In this document: positions 26,201-37,493 of the stretch, one piece after another | Position numbering within the stretch: the stretch's first letter is position 1 | Layout of the letters: the number at the start of each line of letters is the position of its first letter | From: Tubiluchus corallicola | Taxonomy: Eukaryota; Priapulida; Priapulimorpha; Priapulimorphida; Tubiluchidae | Length of the DNA: 64,000 nucleotides | Direction: 5' to 3' | Assembly: GCA_030141605.1 (NCBI GenBank) | Contig: JAQGDQ010000050.1 | Location: forward strand, 752,971-816,970 | Made by a program: the position numbers and the translations under genes | Notes under the pieces: generated by a model | Database searches by the model: none | Told to the model about the DNA's origin: nothing | The model's input: only the letters and a program-made list of their open reading frames with translations

Positions 26201-27972
26201 CCAGTGACAGATTCGTAACTGCTAGCTAGCATAGTTGCGCATGATGAACGGTACCTACTTTCAAAAATGACCGTTTCTACGTATGTTATTATGTTATAGT
26301 GCACATAAAGATGACATAAAAATAGTAGTAAAAGCTCTTTGATCACACACAAGTGTCTTATTTTAAGAGACTGAAGCAAAAAATTGAATCAATGATGCTG
26401 TAGTCAATTGCCAACGGTTTTTATACACATCTCGTACCAGACGTTTTTGAGTCAATTAAGCGACTAACTCTATTAACCATGAGTCTAATAAGCGGTGCCT
26501 ACTGGACGTTAAGTACTAAGTTATTCAGTACTAAGCTCTATTTACACAAGTGGTCCAGTCTCTCCTTCCAATTTACTATAATCGTAGGTTCCATTTAAAA
26601 CACCTTCCACTTCTTGCATATAAGCTCGCCAATCTATTTCTGTATCTGAAACAATACATAAAATAACACTAAAAAATACTTGCCACATAAGGACAACTGA
26701 GCAGGTATTATATAAAAAAATCGATTTTATTTGAAACAGAACCTTCAAATAACAAATATCGTAAGTCACTCCTAGGGCAAAAGGTCACCCCTGCCATCTC
26801 CCTACTGGCCATTAGCCTGGCACACTGCCAACGTAGCAGTTAATAGTCTGCTGGCAGATACGTGCTGTAAAAGTGCACAGCAGATCGAAGGCGATGTTTA
26901 AATTTTAAATTCTCTAACAATGATACCGTATTACAAATAATGCCTGCATTTTAATTGTTGGAACTGGGTAGAAATATTAGGCTCGGGTAATAAATAATGC
27001 GGGTAATTACTCGGGTACTCGATGGAAGCACTAGAAATTCTGTCAAAAACTTGCTGGCATTTCTGGCTTTATAATTTTTGCTATATTAATACACTATGCA
27101 TGTGCCTATAGATGTACTGGATTTTGTACTGGTAACAGTATTCTTATAAGGTTAAGATCAAAACATAAAATGCTACTCCCAAATCATACATATTTTCTTC
27201 AATATGACTTATAAATTTATAAGCAAAACAATGTTCAATTCGACCAGTTTTGGCACTGCATCTAGTTCAACTCAGTTCGCCTCTACCGGGATTTTTTACT
27301 TTTATGTTTGATCTGCTTCATTTGATTCTAAAATGAAAAATTCGGCAAATTAGAGGTTCCTCCACTACTAATGTACCAAAACACTTTGGATTTGATAACG
27401 ATTGTATAAATAAGTCATTTATTTCGTTGCTTAGCTATTCGTGGGTTTATTTATGGGCTTGTTATAAATTATTGTATTTTTTTCTTTTGTCAGCTACGCT
27501 TAAAAAGAGCCCCGTATTTCAAGGGGTAGAGAGTTTTAGTTTTACTACTACTAGTACTCAGTAGTACTACGTTTACAGTACTGTCAGTAGTCAGTAATTA
27601 TGTTTAAAATTCTACTACAAAATAATAATCGTAATGTGTGACATTAGGATTATCGAGGTTACGTAATGAGACAAAATTTGCTGTGTTTTCTGTTTTACAG
27701 TCTCAAATCTGCAATTTGCCCGAACAATGCAACAGAGGCGATTAATACTTTTACTAACATTTTACACGTTGTATCACTATCAAGTTAACCAAGATTTCTG
27801 CGCACAAAAGAATACCAGCAAGAATCCATATCAAACTGGGTTTAAAAACAATGTCTTTAAACAATTCTACAATGTTGACATCACGCATACAACGTTTCGC
27901 TAATACAAATTTTCGTTTTACGTGTTGATAAATCAAAGAATTTGCCTGCTTTCTTTTTGTTAGCGCTGCCAT
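17070..27972 (-). CDS. ALG3: ALG3: dolichyl-P-Man:Man5GlcNAc2-PP-dolichol alpha-1,3-mannosyltransferase, nine exons
   Basis: Nine exons join in frame to 1341 nt, 446 aa plus stop; human ALG3 is about 438 aa. Exons, 5' to 3': 27972-27759, 26645-26546, 24930-24783, 23280-23120, 22729-22609, 20953-20748, 20037-19973, 19060-18925, 17259-17070. All introns are GT-AG. The GT58 enzyme adds the first mannose from Dol-P-Man on the lumenal side of the ER membrane, turning Man5 into Man6 on the lipid-linked N-glycan precursor. Conserved blocks are [14 protein letters not shown] (about residues 73-86, lumenal acidic loop), [54 protein letters not shown] and [17 protein letters not shown] (about 359-375). 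Many hydrophobic segments fit a multi-pass membrane protein. The ATG at 27972 (AAAATGG) is the first in frame after a stop. No dilysine ER motif is seen at the C terminus (EEKQKQS). Confidence 0.98.
18925..19060 (-). other. ALG3 exon 8 (signature block)
   Basis: This exon encodes [20 protein letters not shown] and [17 protein letters not shown], the best-conserved C-terminal signature of the family. The acceptor is tagaatcaacag and the donor gtaaga. Confidence 0.96.
19973..20037 (-). other. ALG3 exon 7 (variable loop)
   Basis: This 65-nt exon encodes [20 protein letters not shown], a divergent hydrophilic loop before the conserved C-terminal block. Identity rests on splice sites (tttttcag, gtatct), the exact phases and the ILSPN-D junction rather than on sequence similarity. 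Confidence 0.88.
20748..20953 (-). other. ALG3 exon 6
   Basis: This exon encodes [20 protein letters not shown], the invariant [14 protein letters not shown] and a membrane helix ending FAVRHWV. The donor is gtaagt and the exit phase is 2. Confidence 0.96.
22609..22729 (-). other. ALG3 exon 5
   Basis: This exon encodes [20 protein letters not shown] and a second hydrophobic segment ending VCGMMQ, matching the family SVKMNVLLFAPGLL block. The acceptor is tttgtttcag and the donor gttagtg. Confidence 0.96.
23120..23280 (-). other. ALG3 exon 4
   Basis: This exon encodes [19 protein letters not shown], then [20 protein letters not shown] and [13 protein letters not shown]. It begins in phase 0 after SEK and ends with AG of a Ser codon. 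Confidence 0.96.
23973..24190 (+). repeat. Dispersed repeat copy A, in ALG3 intron 3
   Basis: The sequence ATCGAACCGAAGCTTAAC, GAATGATTGGCC and GCTACCAAAT-like words matches the reverse complement of 60345-60575. It lies between ALG3 exons 3 and 4. The family is unknown; no target-site duplication was established. Confidence 0.6.
24783..24930 (-). other. ALG3 exon 3
   Basis: This exon encodes [19 protein letters not shown] followed by an amphipathic stretch and the membrane helix [19 protein letters not shown]. It is too short to stand out as an ORF, but both splice sites and the flanking phases fit. Confidence 0.95.
25075..25160 (-). repeat. tRNA-derived SINE fragment (inverted)
   Basis: On the minus strand, CACTAGAACGTGGTAGTTTA and CATGGCCTTTCCTTGTGGG lead to a perfect B-box GGTTCAAATCC. 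It lies in ALG3 intron 2. Confidence 0.55.
26546..26645 (-). other. ALG3 exon 2 (lumenal acidic loop)
   Basis: This 100-nt exon carries [14 protein letters not shown] and [17 protein letters not shown], the most conserved lumenal loop of the family, including an NGT sequon. The acceptor is tgtttcag and the donor gtgtaa; it enters in phase 1 and leaves in phase 2. Confidence 0.95.
27759..27972 (-). other. ALG3 exon 1 (start codon, first membrane segment)
   Basis: This exon encodes MAALTKRKQ to VIQRVK plus the first base of Tyr72. The basic N-terminal tail precedes a hydrophobic helix ([20 protein letters not shown]). The donor is AAAAT|gttagt; it was chosen over two nearby GTs because it restores the family sequence VKYTEIDW. 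Confidence 0.93.
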
Positions 27973-29035
27973 TTTTGCGGGCTCAATTCTGTTCCAGAAG
28001 CGCACTACTCAATTCAGATCAACTGCGCTTCTTGTACAGGTACCTAAGAGGTACACTTGCGACCAAAGATGGTACTCAAAACTAAAACTGCAGTATCTTC
28101 TAAAATGATATCATACATACTAGCAAATAACACAAAAGAAAAAATAAGGATATCTATGCATTTGCTAACAATAAGGAAATACATAATATCATGTAAAAAT
28201 TAGTATTAAATGCCACATAATAAGCCCTTTCGTAGTTTCGTTATGTTCACGTGCAGTTGTTGTATGTCAAAGGTTAAGTATACCACAGCAATAGGTCTTA
28301 GCTACAACCGTCACATGACGTGTGGGTAAAGCAAAGCCATCTGCAGTGTTAGTTCAGTAACGTCAGTTGTTTTAGGTGGACATTCCTTAATTATGTATTA
28401 GAGTGTTTACTAACAGAATCTTGCTTGGAAACAAGAAAAATTGAACTAGGTAAAGTTCTAGCTAGTTGTTAAAATATGTTAGAACTATTATTGTTACAAT
28501 AGCATGGGCTGTGAGGCGTTATCAAGCATGCACAAATGTGTGGTCAGGTACACTTAACCTTTTCATGATCATCGTCAATTGCTGGAACTGTGAAAAGGCT
28601 TATTAGTATTATTTTCAATACATTGATAAATAAGCATATCAACATTTACAAACAAAAGAAAAAGAAGCATTCTGCACATAATTTTATCTTATACTATGTT
28701 GCCAAATTATTGTGTTCACCAAATGATATTATAGATAATTTGTAATCATTAGTTATAATCTGTGCTTATACTGTGGCAGAAAAGTCATAGGTCTTATAAG
28801 ACCTTTTCTGAATGGTGCATTCACGAAAGAGTTAACAAACACAGGCACATACCACAAACACACAGAAACAACGAAATGCCAGAGTTTAATAGCTATTTTC
28901 AAACTTAAAACATTGATCTTTAATTATAAATTTCCAGGGCCATACAGAGATATCTCTTCAAAACACTCGTTACTTACTACACAGCTGAGAAATACGGTCG
29001 TCTTTGAACATCTACCAACTGAATAAAAAAAATGG

Positions 29036-29414
29036 TAGTGGTCAGCATCAAATGTTCAATTTTGAACGTTCGAATCAAATTCGAATGTTCGAATTCGATT
29101 TGAACCTAAAATTATAAATTCGAGTAATTCAGCACTTCACCCACGTACGTTCTTTATCATTAAAATGTTTGAAACAGCATGCAATTAACACAATTTATCT
29201 GCAGTTTTTGTGCAAAATTTTTAACAAACTAGTAGTGGTTTTACTACAGAACAAAATCAAGAAATATTCATAATCTTTGTAACACCACTTTTTACTACTG
29301 TTTCAGAAACTTGCTCGAAAATCTTTCAAACTCAATTCGAATTCGATTTGGATTCGAAATACTGAAATTCAGTTTGATCCGAATTCGCTTTTGAGTTGAG
29401 AATGCTCACCAATA
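29036..29414. mobile_element. Candidate 379-bp MITE with short imperfect terminal inverted repeats
   Basis: The left end TAGTGGTCAGCATC faces a right end whose reverse complement is TATTGGTGAGCATT. Both subterminal regions are full of TTCGAAT / ATTCGAA words (29065-29105 and 29335-29395). No clean target-site duplication was found, so boundaries are tentative. Confidence 0.5.
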
Positions 29415-31568
29415 ATAAACTATGAGAAAGACTACTTGGCACATGGAATCAAATTTTGAATGTAATTAAAAACATTTTGCAAGGTGGGTCTTACAAGTCC
29501 ACTCCACAGCTTCTAACATTGCTTGGAAGGCAGAACTTAGTTTACATCCCTTATTATTAACTGCTGCAAAATTCATGGTCAAATGCATTCTATTTATAAA
29601 TGATAAACTGCGAAACACTATATTCAACGAACTGCTTCATCAGTTGAACAACATGGATCATTTCTCCCCAATATGGTCATATTTTTCCACAATACACTTC
29701 GAAATATGAAGACTTCACGCTATTGTCTTATCAAAAATCTAAGTACACTGAAAACGGACTACAACAAAACTATCAATTGGCAATTTATTATTTTTCGAAG
29801 ACATACATAATGACAACAGAAAAAATGGTATTAACAACAAACTACGATTTCAAAGACAGTTAATTAATTAGTGGCAATGAACAACAAAAAGAACAGACAA
29901 AACTTGACCAAAATGAGGATAAGTGACCATGATTTATAGATAGAAAAGGGAGGTATACCAAAAAAAAACAGAAAAGGGCAGCGATGTTTGCTCCTATTGC
30001 AGAATCGAATAATGTTAATAACCCTGCAGCGGAAAATAAACTGCATTTTATATCTTGTCCACTATATGTACAACTAAAACATAGTTATGAAAAGAAATTA
30101 TCCCACATTCCTAAACAAAAACTTCAACAAAACAATTAGTTCCACCACAAACACACTTAACCAGTGTGTTAACCAGGCTCTTTAGTAGAAAAGACACAAA
30201 AATGACATAATCCTATTTGGAGAATTTGTATGAAAATGTTTTTGAGGAGACAACAAAAAGTGATTACCTCAAAATAATAATACTAATAATAATTATTGCA
30301 ATATTTGGATATATACAGCTTTTTCAAAATTCCTCTAAAGTCGTTATAATCTTATAATTTCTATAAGATCCAAGCAAAACATAATCAGATGCCAGGCATT
30401 TAGTCTCCTGGTTGCTGCTATGTGTTGAGCAGCATACACATGCAGATGCTAGGGAGAGATGTCATTGATGTGATCCCATATATTAACAATGTCTGAGACT
30501 CTACTTTATCATTAATAATAACACAATGTTACCATAGTTTCTACATGTAACAATAAAGCGGAATGTAATTTGTCTTATTCTAGACAGACTGAATAGGAAT
30601 TATTGTTTAGTGATCTATTTAGAAAAGTTGGGATGAAAAGATATATTATTTGGAATTGAAGTTTAGATTGATATTACAATAAGATGGAGGCTCAAGGAAT
30701 GCCACCCCTAAAGCTTGCAAAATCATAGTCACCTGACTTCTTAGCAGGTTGAATGGTTGATACTGGCATAAGACAACATCAGAGTAGCGTCGATACAGAT
30801 GCACAAATTTGGAGATTGAGGGAGTCCGGCTTGAGAGCTCAAAGAGTGCAGAGAGATCATGACAGTGCGAAGAGGGGTCGACGTGTTACTTTGTCATGTA
30901 GAGTGATTGCCCCATGGCTATGCTAATCAATATTAGCCTAAAGTAACATTAGCAACTTGATATGTGAGCGCAATTTTTGAAACGCTAAAAATGGGAAATA
31001 TTTATAGACAAGACAAATATTGTATGCAGATTGAGGTCGAGTTCTACACTAAGCGAGAGTTTGAAATGAAATAGATACACTGGCTAAAAAATGAACAGAA
31101 CTTGAAGAGGCGATACTTGTATGCAGAGGCTTGTATTCCCTTTTGTAAATAAATATAATGCTATGTTATTGTGGAACTTGTGAACTGATGCTAAGAGATG
31201 TTATGAAAACTTCAGTAATCTTTCTTCACGTTTGTCTCAGGGAGGCTCATACACTCATCGTTTATGTATTCCGTTATACACCTTTCACCTGCCAATACAA
31301 AGAAAACAAACACAAACACATAACTTTACATCGTTTTTACATCGCTTGGGGTCTGGATTTCCAATGGAATTATCATGGTGGCAACAAAGAAATGACGAAA
31401 TCACGGTTCATCAAATCTTTTACTTGTGAAAAAGATTTCTGGCACTGCTGTCATGTCAATTTTGGGATTTTTTTTAATCAGGATAAGTTTTTTGCGCTAC
31501 ATTCAAGAAATGTTGTAGTAATTAGTGTTTCTGTAAGTCTAACAGTTAATATGTTAATTAATGAGTTT

Positions 31569-32305
31569 GGCGCTATTACACTTTCGCACCGCCTAGCTTT
31601 TCCTGGCCTATTGGTTCTTTTCACGCCTGCAGGCCAGAAAGCAGACCAACAGGCGTAATATACACCATATTCCCATAATATTATTGCTTTTTACACTTTA
31701 TAATTCTAGATTAAAATCATACATTACTTATCGCCGGCATTACGCAAAAAGCTCCACGTGCATAACTGTGTTTACACCACTAATGCGCAATTGCTCTCGC
31801 GCAGTGACGATGTGGCCCTTAACATGTATTTTTAGTTTCTTCGCATAATTTATGATTATTAGGGTTGAAACCACGGGACCCAAGCTGGCATATACGAGGA
31901 AATTATTTTAGACGACTACAGTTATTTATCATTAATTTTATTTATTACTGTAGTATTATTACTATTAGATTATAAAAAAAGTAAAGGTTTTTTCTTTATT
32001 TCGTAAATGCGATGAAGATGAAAGTGTGTCACGTGCTTTTAAGCTAGGCCCTGATAATGCATAAACTAGTACGAAATTCGTCACGTGACTACACACACAA
32101 ACAAGATGGCGCTACGCCCTGTATAGGTGTAGAACTGTGAATACAGCGTAATTATTGGTAATTATACCTAAATATATGATTAAATTACAATTAGATTAGC
32201 GGAAACATTCACTGATGACGTAAGAATAATAGAATGATGACGTACGAGCCTAAAAACGAGTAATAACCTAGAAAAAGCTAGGCGGTGCGAAAGTGTAATA
32301 GCGCC
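31569..32305. mobile_element. 737-bp nonautonomous DNA transposon (MITE) with 33-bp perfect TIRs
   Basis: The left TIR at 31569-31601 begins GGCGCTATTACACTTTCGCA. The right TIR at 32273-32305 is its exact reverse complement. Both are bordered by the identical 8-bp duplication ATGAGTTT (31561-31568 and 32306-32313). No transposase-like frame lies inside. An 8-bp duplication with G-rich ends fits Merlin-like or some hAT-like elements; the superfamily is an inference. Confidence 0.92.
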
Positions 32306-32713
32306 ATGAGTTTAAAAAGTGCATTTAGGTCTAATGCAGATGATTGCTTCACTATTACTGAAGGTCGTGGCTCACTGATGGTCGCTACAGCTAGCGTCAA
32401 GTGATTAGTTTTGATTACATGCATTACTAGGTCTTTGTTGCTGCACGCACAACATTTTCTCCTTCTTTGGATTTGATATATTAGCCAATTCGAATCTCAA
32501 ACTGCAGTACTGTGTTTGCTTTTATGGTTTCTTGAGGAAGTTTGTTCCATAGCAGCCTGTAATTATTATATTACTAGTATTACTGTATTAGGCGAAAAAA
32601 CTTCCACATGCCAAGTTTACGTTTCTTGTATAGCTAAAAGCGATCGCCTGTGTTGGAGTTTTGCCTTCCGTTCATTTGATGACTGTTTTTGAGCTTGTAA
32701 GTCTCTGATTATG

Positions 32714-33086
32714 TAAATGAAAGAAAGGGATAAAAACTACGGATGTTATTATTTAATATATTGTAAACTACTAGTAGGTATGAATTATTGTATGAATTAA
32801 AATGCATAATTTTAAAATTGTAGAATTAAAAGATACGGAATAGACAAAAAATCAAAGCACAAAAGATCAGTAGTGATGTTCTAGCTTTATTGTACCCATA
32901 GTACATCTTAACCATAATACACATAATCATTGCTGATCTTTTGTGCTTTGATTTTTTTTGTCTGTCCACTATCTTTTAATTCCATATATTTAAAGTTATG
33001 CGTTTTACATTATTTTTTTTATTCATACCCACTAGTAATTTACAGTATATTAACCTTTGTAGCTTTTATACTTTTGTTTCATTTAT
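32714..33086. mobile_element. Foldback element (arms about 160 bp, spacer about 48 bp)
   Basis: The left arm 32714-32878 and right arm 32927-33086 are near-complementary. For example AATCAAAGCACAAAAGATCA on the left matches TGATCTTTTGTGCTTTGATT-type sequence on the right, and CTACTAGTAGGTATGAAT pairs with ATTCATACCCACTAGTAA. The arms are AT-rich with scattered mismatches and small indels. No coding capacity. Confidence 0.85.
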
Positions 33087-33929
33087 ATTTTCTTCATTGA
33101 TGATTAGCTGTTTGTCACTGAGTCAATGAGTTGCACTACATTTAATTTTTGACTTGCGCTAGTATCGTTATTTGATTTGTACATAAACTTAGTTTAACGT
33201 ATAATCTGCAACATTTTTAATAGTTTCCGTGTATTTTATTCTTTGCGCTTTCACTTTTATACTAACACTTAGACTGTAATGGAAATAACATGCATGTATG
33301 TACAGGTAAAATTTTGTAACATGACCTGATATAACACTTTCTTGAAGTCTTTATAAATGATGCTGACTGGTTTGCCATCGTTTGCATTACAGACGACCTT
33401 ATCTATGAACTACCGAAGGTTAGTTGTGCAAAATTTGCCTTAAGGGCACTCAGTGTGTTCTTAAGAAGTCGGTTGACTTGTAAATGGAGTACTATTGCAG
33501 TTTTCAACAGCCAATAACCTGACCACAACTGAAGTCAGTTAAGTGGGCTTCCGATTTTCTGTGATCACGTAAAACAGACAGAATTCACGGAAATGGCAAC
33601 TGAAAGAAAAATAGATGTGAAAAATGGAATCGGCCTGATTTCCAAATTTTTGAAAATTTTAATGCGTACTATAGATATAATTTCCTTCAATTATTACTTT
33701 CCGTTAAAACTTAGCAGTTTTTAAACATTTCTTGACCTTGCTAGATGTTCTACCGCAAGTTTTATTCTTATGCAACTTGCCCACCAATTGCATCCTTTCA
33801 GTACTTTTCCCTTTACTATAGCCTGTTCTCTACAATTCAACTAAAAACAATTCAAGTTTTTTTTTATAATATTGGTGACAAGTTTGTATTGAAAGTTATA
33901 CTTTGCAGATACAGTACTATCTGATTCAA

Positions 33930-34167
33930 TCTTGGCTTTTTTCAGTAAATGTTGTTATCACGTCTAGTTATAGAACTTTGTATCAGTTGTATAATGATAC
34001 CAAGCTTTATTTTTCGTTTGAAGGACCCTGCCAAAGATAGGCCAAACCACTCTTGGCTTTCTTCTGGCAAATGTTGTTATGTCTAGTCACAGTTGTGTCA
34101 GCTGTATATGATACCAAGCTCTCTTTTTTGATTGAAGGCTTCTGCCAAACGCACGAGCAAACCAGTT
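33930..34167. repeat. Diverged tandem duplication, period 121 bp
   Basis: Two units start TCTTGGCTTT at 33930 and 34051. They share AAATGTTGTTAT, GTCTAGT, GATACCAAGCT and GATTGAAGG-type words with clear divergence. Confidence 0.7.
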
Positions 34168-37100
34168 CAGTTTGATTCAGTGAATCGTTTTCTGCATTGT
34201 ATGTATGCTGAATTACTTTATTCTCAAAAATCTGTCAGATGTTAGCTGTTAGCCTTAGGAGTATGTGTGCTGCATTTAGAGTTTCTTGAACTTCCAGTGT
34301 AATTCAAGAAAAGAAAAAACTCCGTAACTGCCACTAAATTTGTAACTGTATTACTTGCTTAGTTTGCAGTTTAGATTGCTCCTGCGGGTTAGGACATACC
34401 TATTTTAATTACATTAGATTTTTCATCAAGTTAGGTTACAAGTGCACCTACCTCTTAATTAGGCAGCACTTGCTTAGGAGTACAGATCCGTTATGTAGCT
34501 CCACTAGCAAATAAATGGATTGGACACCATACTGTTGGCTATTGTACAGTTGTGTTAACATTATAAAGTTTGGCAAATAGTTTCATTTCTATGATGCGTC
34601 AGTATGTAATTAGAATGTTATGCATTGAGTGCTGTTTTGCTTCTTATGTTTACACGTTCAAATTGTTTTAAGTGCTAGTAGCATTTCTTGCTAATTGTCG
34701 CTGTAATTTTTGTCCTACAATTGTTAAATGGTAGTAGTGAGCGGTGAATTGTCAGGGTTTTGCAGGAAAAAATGCTACGACATTTGTTCCAGCTCTTGTA
34801 AATTTTAATTGCAAGAGCTCTTTTCACAGCACCCGTAAATTTGGATGCAAGAACTATATAAAAAAGAGCCCGAATTTTGTCTGCAAGTAGGCACTTATTT
34901 CTTGAAACTGATGATTTTAAATTTATCTGTCATCTTTTATAAGTACTTGTCATATTACAGTATGGACATGCAGCATGTGCAAAATGCTGATTAAGAAAAG
35001 TAAACTTGACTAAGACAGAAAACACAATGAAATTTGGCAGTTTACTACAAAGATTAACTGGTGTGAAATGAACTTAATTCCTTGCCAGTATGTAAGACTA
35101 AATATTAACAGATTTAAGCTATTTCCTTGTTAAATTTAGATTAGGACTGGGTTAATCTGTTGCACAACACTTCACACACAGAAACGTGTTAGCTCAGTCA
35201 ACTGCGCACAATGCTAATTACCCAGGAGTCTGTCACTATAGCAACAGTCGCTGCTTGGGACAGTGAGTTGCACCTGAGAATTATATGGGGCAGTAGGCTG
35301 ACTAGGCAGGCAGTGAAATTAGTCTGTGACAGACTAACATGGCTTTAGTCCATGCATATAAAAACTACAGCTTCAGATCTCAAAGTTGTGAACACATGAG
35401 GGATTTTTGTTGCAAGTTAACGACAAATTATGAGGCTCATACTGGTGCGAACGCTACAGTCCCTGCTTGTTGGGAAACGCTAGAGAGCAAAATCTTACAC
35501 TTATTGTAATCAAAGTGATATTAAGCAATGTTAATTTAGGATCGTCAAACACTTAGTCAAACATCATAGGCGACCGATTTCCAGTTTCATCTATGTGGCC
35601 GCAATACGTCTCAATCTGCATTCAATAGTCAATGAATAATTTCTTTATTTGGGTTGACGACTAGTGTGTGCTGTCAGAATAACTGAGATAAGAGATTGTA
35701 CCAGTTCCCGTGGTTATGATGGTTGTCTCAGTTGATACAGGCGTGTCAAGACATTTTGACGCCCTAGGCTGTTCAGGCCCGCCTTTCTCTATTATGGATT
35801 TGTAATTGTTTATATATGAAGCGCAATTTAGCACATTAATAGCACTATTACCTAGTATCTACGTGGTCATTGTTAGTGACACATATTTCCATAGCACTTA
35901 TTCTAAGCTTGTGTGTACCTGTGATGTAGTATGCTTCGTGGTGTAGTACCTTTATGTTATACCTGTTATTGTACTTGTTTATTAGGTGGCGCTTATATAA
36001 AGGCTATCTCTGTAACTGCTTATGGTATTTTAAAATACACCATTATATGAATATGAAAGGATATGTGTTTTCCGAGGAGAATAAGAATTTTTGAACACTA
36101 GGCCCCTAAAATTTGGAGCCCCTCAAAATTTAGTATCCTAGGCTACAATCTAGTTAGCCTATTGGTAAATATGCCTATGGATTGTTGGTGCACCTTTTTG
36201 TTTGTCGAGCCTTTTTGCTTGAAGTTTCTTATATCTCCTGCCTTGCGGAATTGCAGGAAAGGAAAGCAGATGCTGCGGTATGCGTGATGATTGCTTACGA
36301 TTGTGTAGTAACTTATGCAAGTTTACTATTTTTATACAGCGATAAAAAAGCTATTTAAATATTTCCTTGTACCTCTATTGTGATAATGAAGTTGTTTTGT
36401 AGACCACATGCTTCTGCCTGCATATTAATTATCCCAGATCTCAGTGAATTTATAATTTAACATAACATCACCTCACTAAGCTAAAATCATCACACTAAGT
36501 GTTCTAAACTTGAGACCAATCTTCAAATTACAAAATGAATTTATGAATTTATTAATTTATTCCACAGCTACATACAAACTGTTATTCCATTACAAAATAA
36601 AATAAACCAGTCACTGTGAGGAGGAGGAAGGAGATTAAGCCTTAAGTAAAACAGTACAAGTTTACAGTTTTACATGTAAATCTGCTCAAAGTTATCTGCT
36701 TGTTGTTTTCTTACTAATAACTTCCATTAAAAAATTAATACGGGTCTCAGAATGATAATTTTATTAGTTTTTCTTTGTCTCTCCTGTCAGCTTGGCTGTA
36801 TTCCAACTTTCTCACATTTCCTGTCTTTCAAGTTTGGTATCAAAATTTAAGTAATTGGGGGCTTGTACCATCATTAATAAGAATCTTGATTTTAAGATTA
36901 GATAGTTAACTTCAATTACTATACTTTGTTTTATTTCTGAGTGACGTATAAGAAAACCTGTAATTAATTACTAGTGAGTTTGCCACTCCTTTTATCTGTA
37001 GATTATGATTTCTGCAGTGCGATGTTACCAATTACAATTAAAACTGCAGTTGCATTTACAGTAGAACCTTACAAGTCACCCAGAGCAGTCCAACTGATTA

Positions 37101-37355
37101 GAGTCATTTGTGGTCATGGGAAAACTAATCTGGCAGAATAGGTACAAAACTAAGTACTACTTCGTAACTTTGATGCTAAAATTAGAAATTTAGTTCCGCA
37201 GCTCTGGTCTGGTGTGTAATTTTTTTTATAACTCAACTATTGTAAGCATAAAGATCTAAAGTATTTTGATTTGCTTTTGGGCATTCTTGATTTCTGCATG
37301 CTAGATCAATTAATTATAATTTTTTTCATAAGCACTTAATTGCAGACTCTAATAC

Positions 37356-37493
37356 TGTAGCCCACTTTAGATGATTTACAAAGTTTGTATGGATAATTAG
37401 CTGTAGCCCAGTTTAGAAGATTTATAAAGTCTGTATGGATAATTAGCTGTAGCCCAGTTTAGAAGATTTATAAAGTTTGTATGGATCATTTGA
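37356..37493. repeat. Three 46-bp tandem units
   Basis: Units starting TGTAGCCCA lie at 37356, 37402 and 37448. Units 2 and 3 are almost identical (TTTAGAAGATTTATAAAG), and unit 1 is more diverged. Confidence 0.9.

Noticed and set aside
31158-31658. 166-codon open frame, the longest in the gene-poor interval
   Set aside because: Its 3' third runs across the target duplication and TIR of the 737-bp MITE, and no domain is seen.
35740-36180. Possible element between AGGCGTGTCAAG and ATATGCCTATGG
   Set aside because: The ends are not clear inverted repeats and no target duplication was found; it may be a decayed repeat but borders cannot be supported.
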